NCBI GenBank assembly: GCA_946187365.1
Contig: CAMHRD010000084.1
Coordinates: forward strand, 1-5,879
DNA length: 5,879 bases
Origin: an uncultured Bacteroidales bacterium
GTDB lineage: Bacteria > Bacteroidota > Bacteroidia > Bacteroidales > UBA932
Direction of reading: 5' to 3'
Numbering within the stretch: position 1 is the stretch's first letter; each line of letters starts with the position of its first letter. This document shows positions 5,845 through 5,879 of this stretch, one piece after another. Below the pieces are notes generated by a model. That model worked only from the letters and a program-made list of their open reading frames with translations. It made no database searches and had not been told where the DNA came from. A program made the translations under genes and the position numbers.

Positions 5845-5852
5845 TATATTTG
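5845..5852 (+). promoter_or_regulatory. Possible -7 element (TATATTTG) of a rightward gene beyond the window
   Basis: This exact TAnnTTTG match is followed by CGCC and points away from feoAB, so a divergent gene probably starts past the right edge. No TTG lies at the usual -33 distance, and no plus-strand coding start is seen in the last 27 bases. Confidence 0.35.
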
Positions 5853-5879
5853 CGCCGCATTAGGTTTTCCGCCACATAT

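Noticed and set aside
5765..5875. N-terminal extension of feoAB by 37 residues to the upstream ATG at 5875
   Set aside because: It contains the -33 and -7 elements, lacks FeoA similarity, and the ATG at 5764 gives the usual FeoA N-terminus.
1..5879. Mobile element, CRISPR array or defence system
   Set aside because: No transposase, integrase, repeat-spacer pattern or terminal repeats are seen; every long frame belongs to a housekeeping-type family.

Overview
The window looks like chromosomal DNA from the phylum Bacteroidota, most likely Bacteroidales. The reasons are a fused FeoA-FeoB iron transporter, weak or absent Shine-Dalgarno sequences at most starts, and an exact match to the Bacteroides-type -7 promoter element TAnnTTTG in front of every transcription unit whose start is visible. 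Nothing points to a plasmid, phage, insertion sequence or CRISPR array. Base composition and codon use look even throughout by eye.

Layout from left to right. (1) Positions 1-2489, minus strand: two tandem paralogues of the GHL10/DUF187 family (YngK/DigH-like glycoside hydrolases). The first to be transcribed (921-2489) has an ordinary signal peptide and a C-terminal fibronectin-III-like domain. The second (918 down to the left edge, truncated) is a lipoprotein with a Pro-Thr linker. Only 2 bp separate them, so they form one operon. (2) Positions 2490-2568: a compact divergent promoter region. (3) Positions 2569-3183, plus strand: a complete rhomboid intramembrane serine protease with all catalytic motifs. 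(4) Positions 3195-3325, plus strand: a well-formed promoter and a tRNA-Glu (anticodon CTC). (5) Positions 3327-3362: a hairpin with an A-tract on one side and a T-tract on the other, which can end both the rightward tRNA transcript and the leftward feoAB transcript. (6) Positions 3368-5764, minus strand: feoAB, a 798-residue FeoA-FeoB fusion for ferrous iron uptake. (7) Positions 5765-5879: the feoAB promoter, plus a probable divergent promoter leading out of the right edge.

The genes do not form one pathway. They are envelope hydrolases, a membrane protease, a tRNA and an iron transporter, which is ordinary core-genome context. I found no convincing undescribed system. The points most worth a second look are the diverged tandem GHL10 pair, which lack family motifs I expect from memory; the almost leaderless feoAB start; the three-cysteine cluster in the FeoA-FeoB linker; and the weak terminal base pair of the tRNA-Glu.
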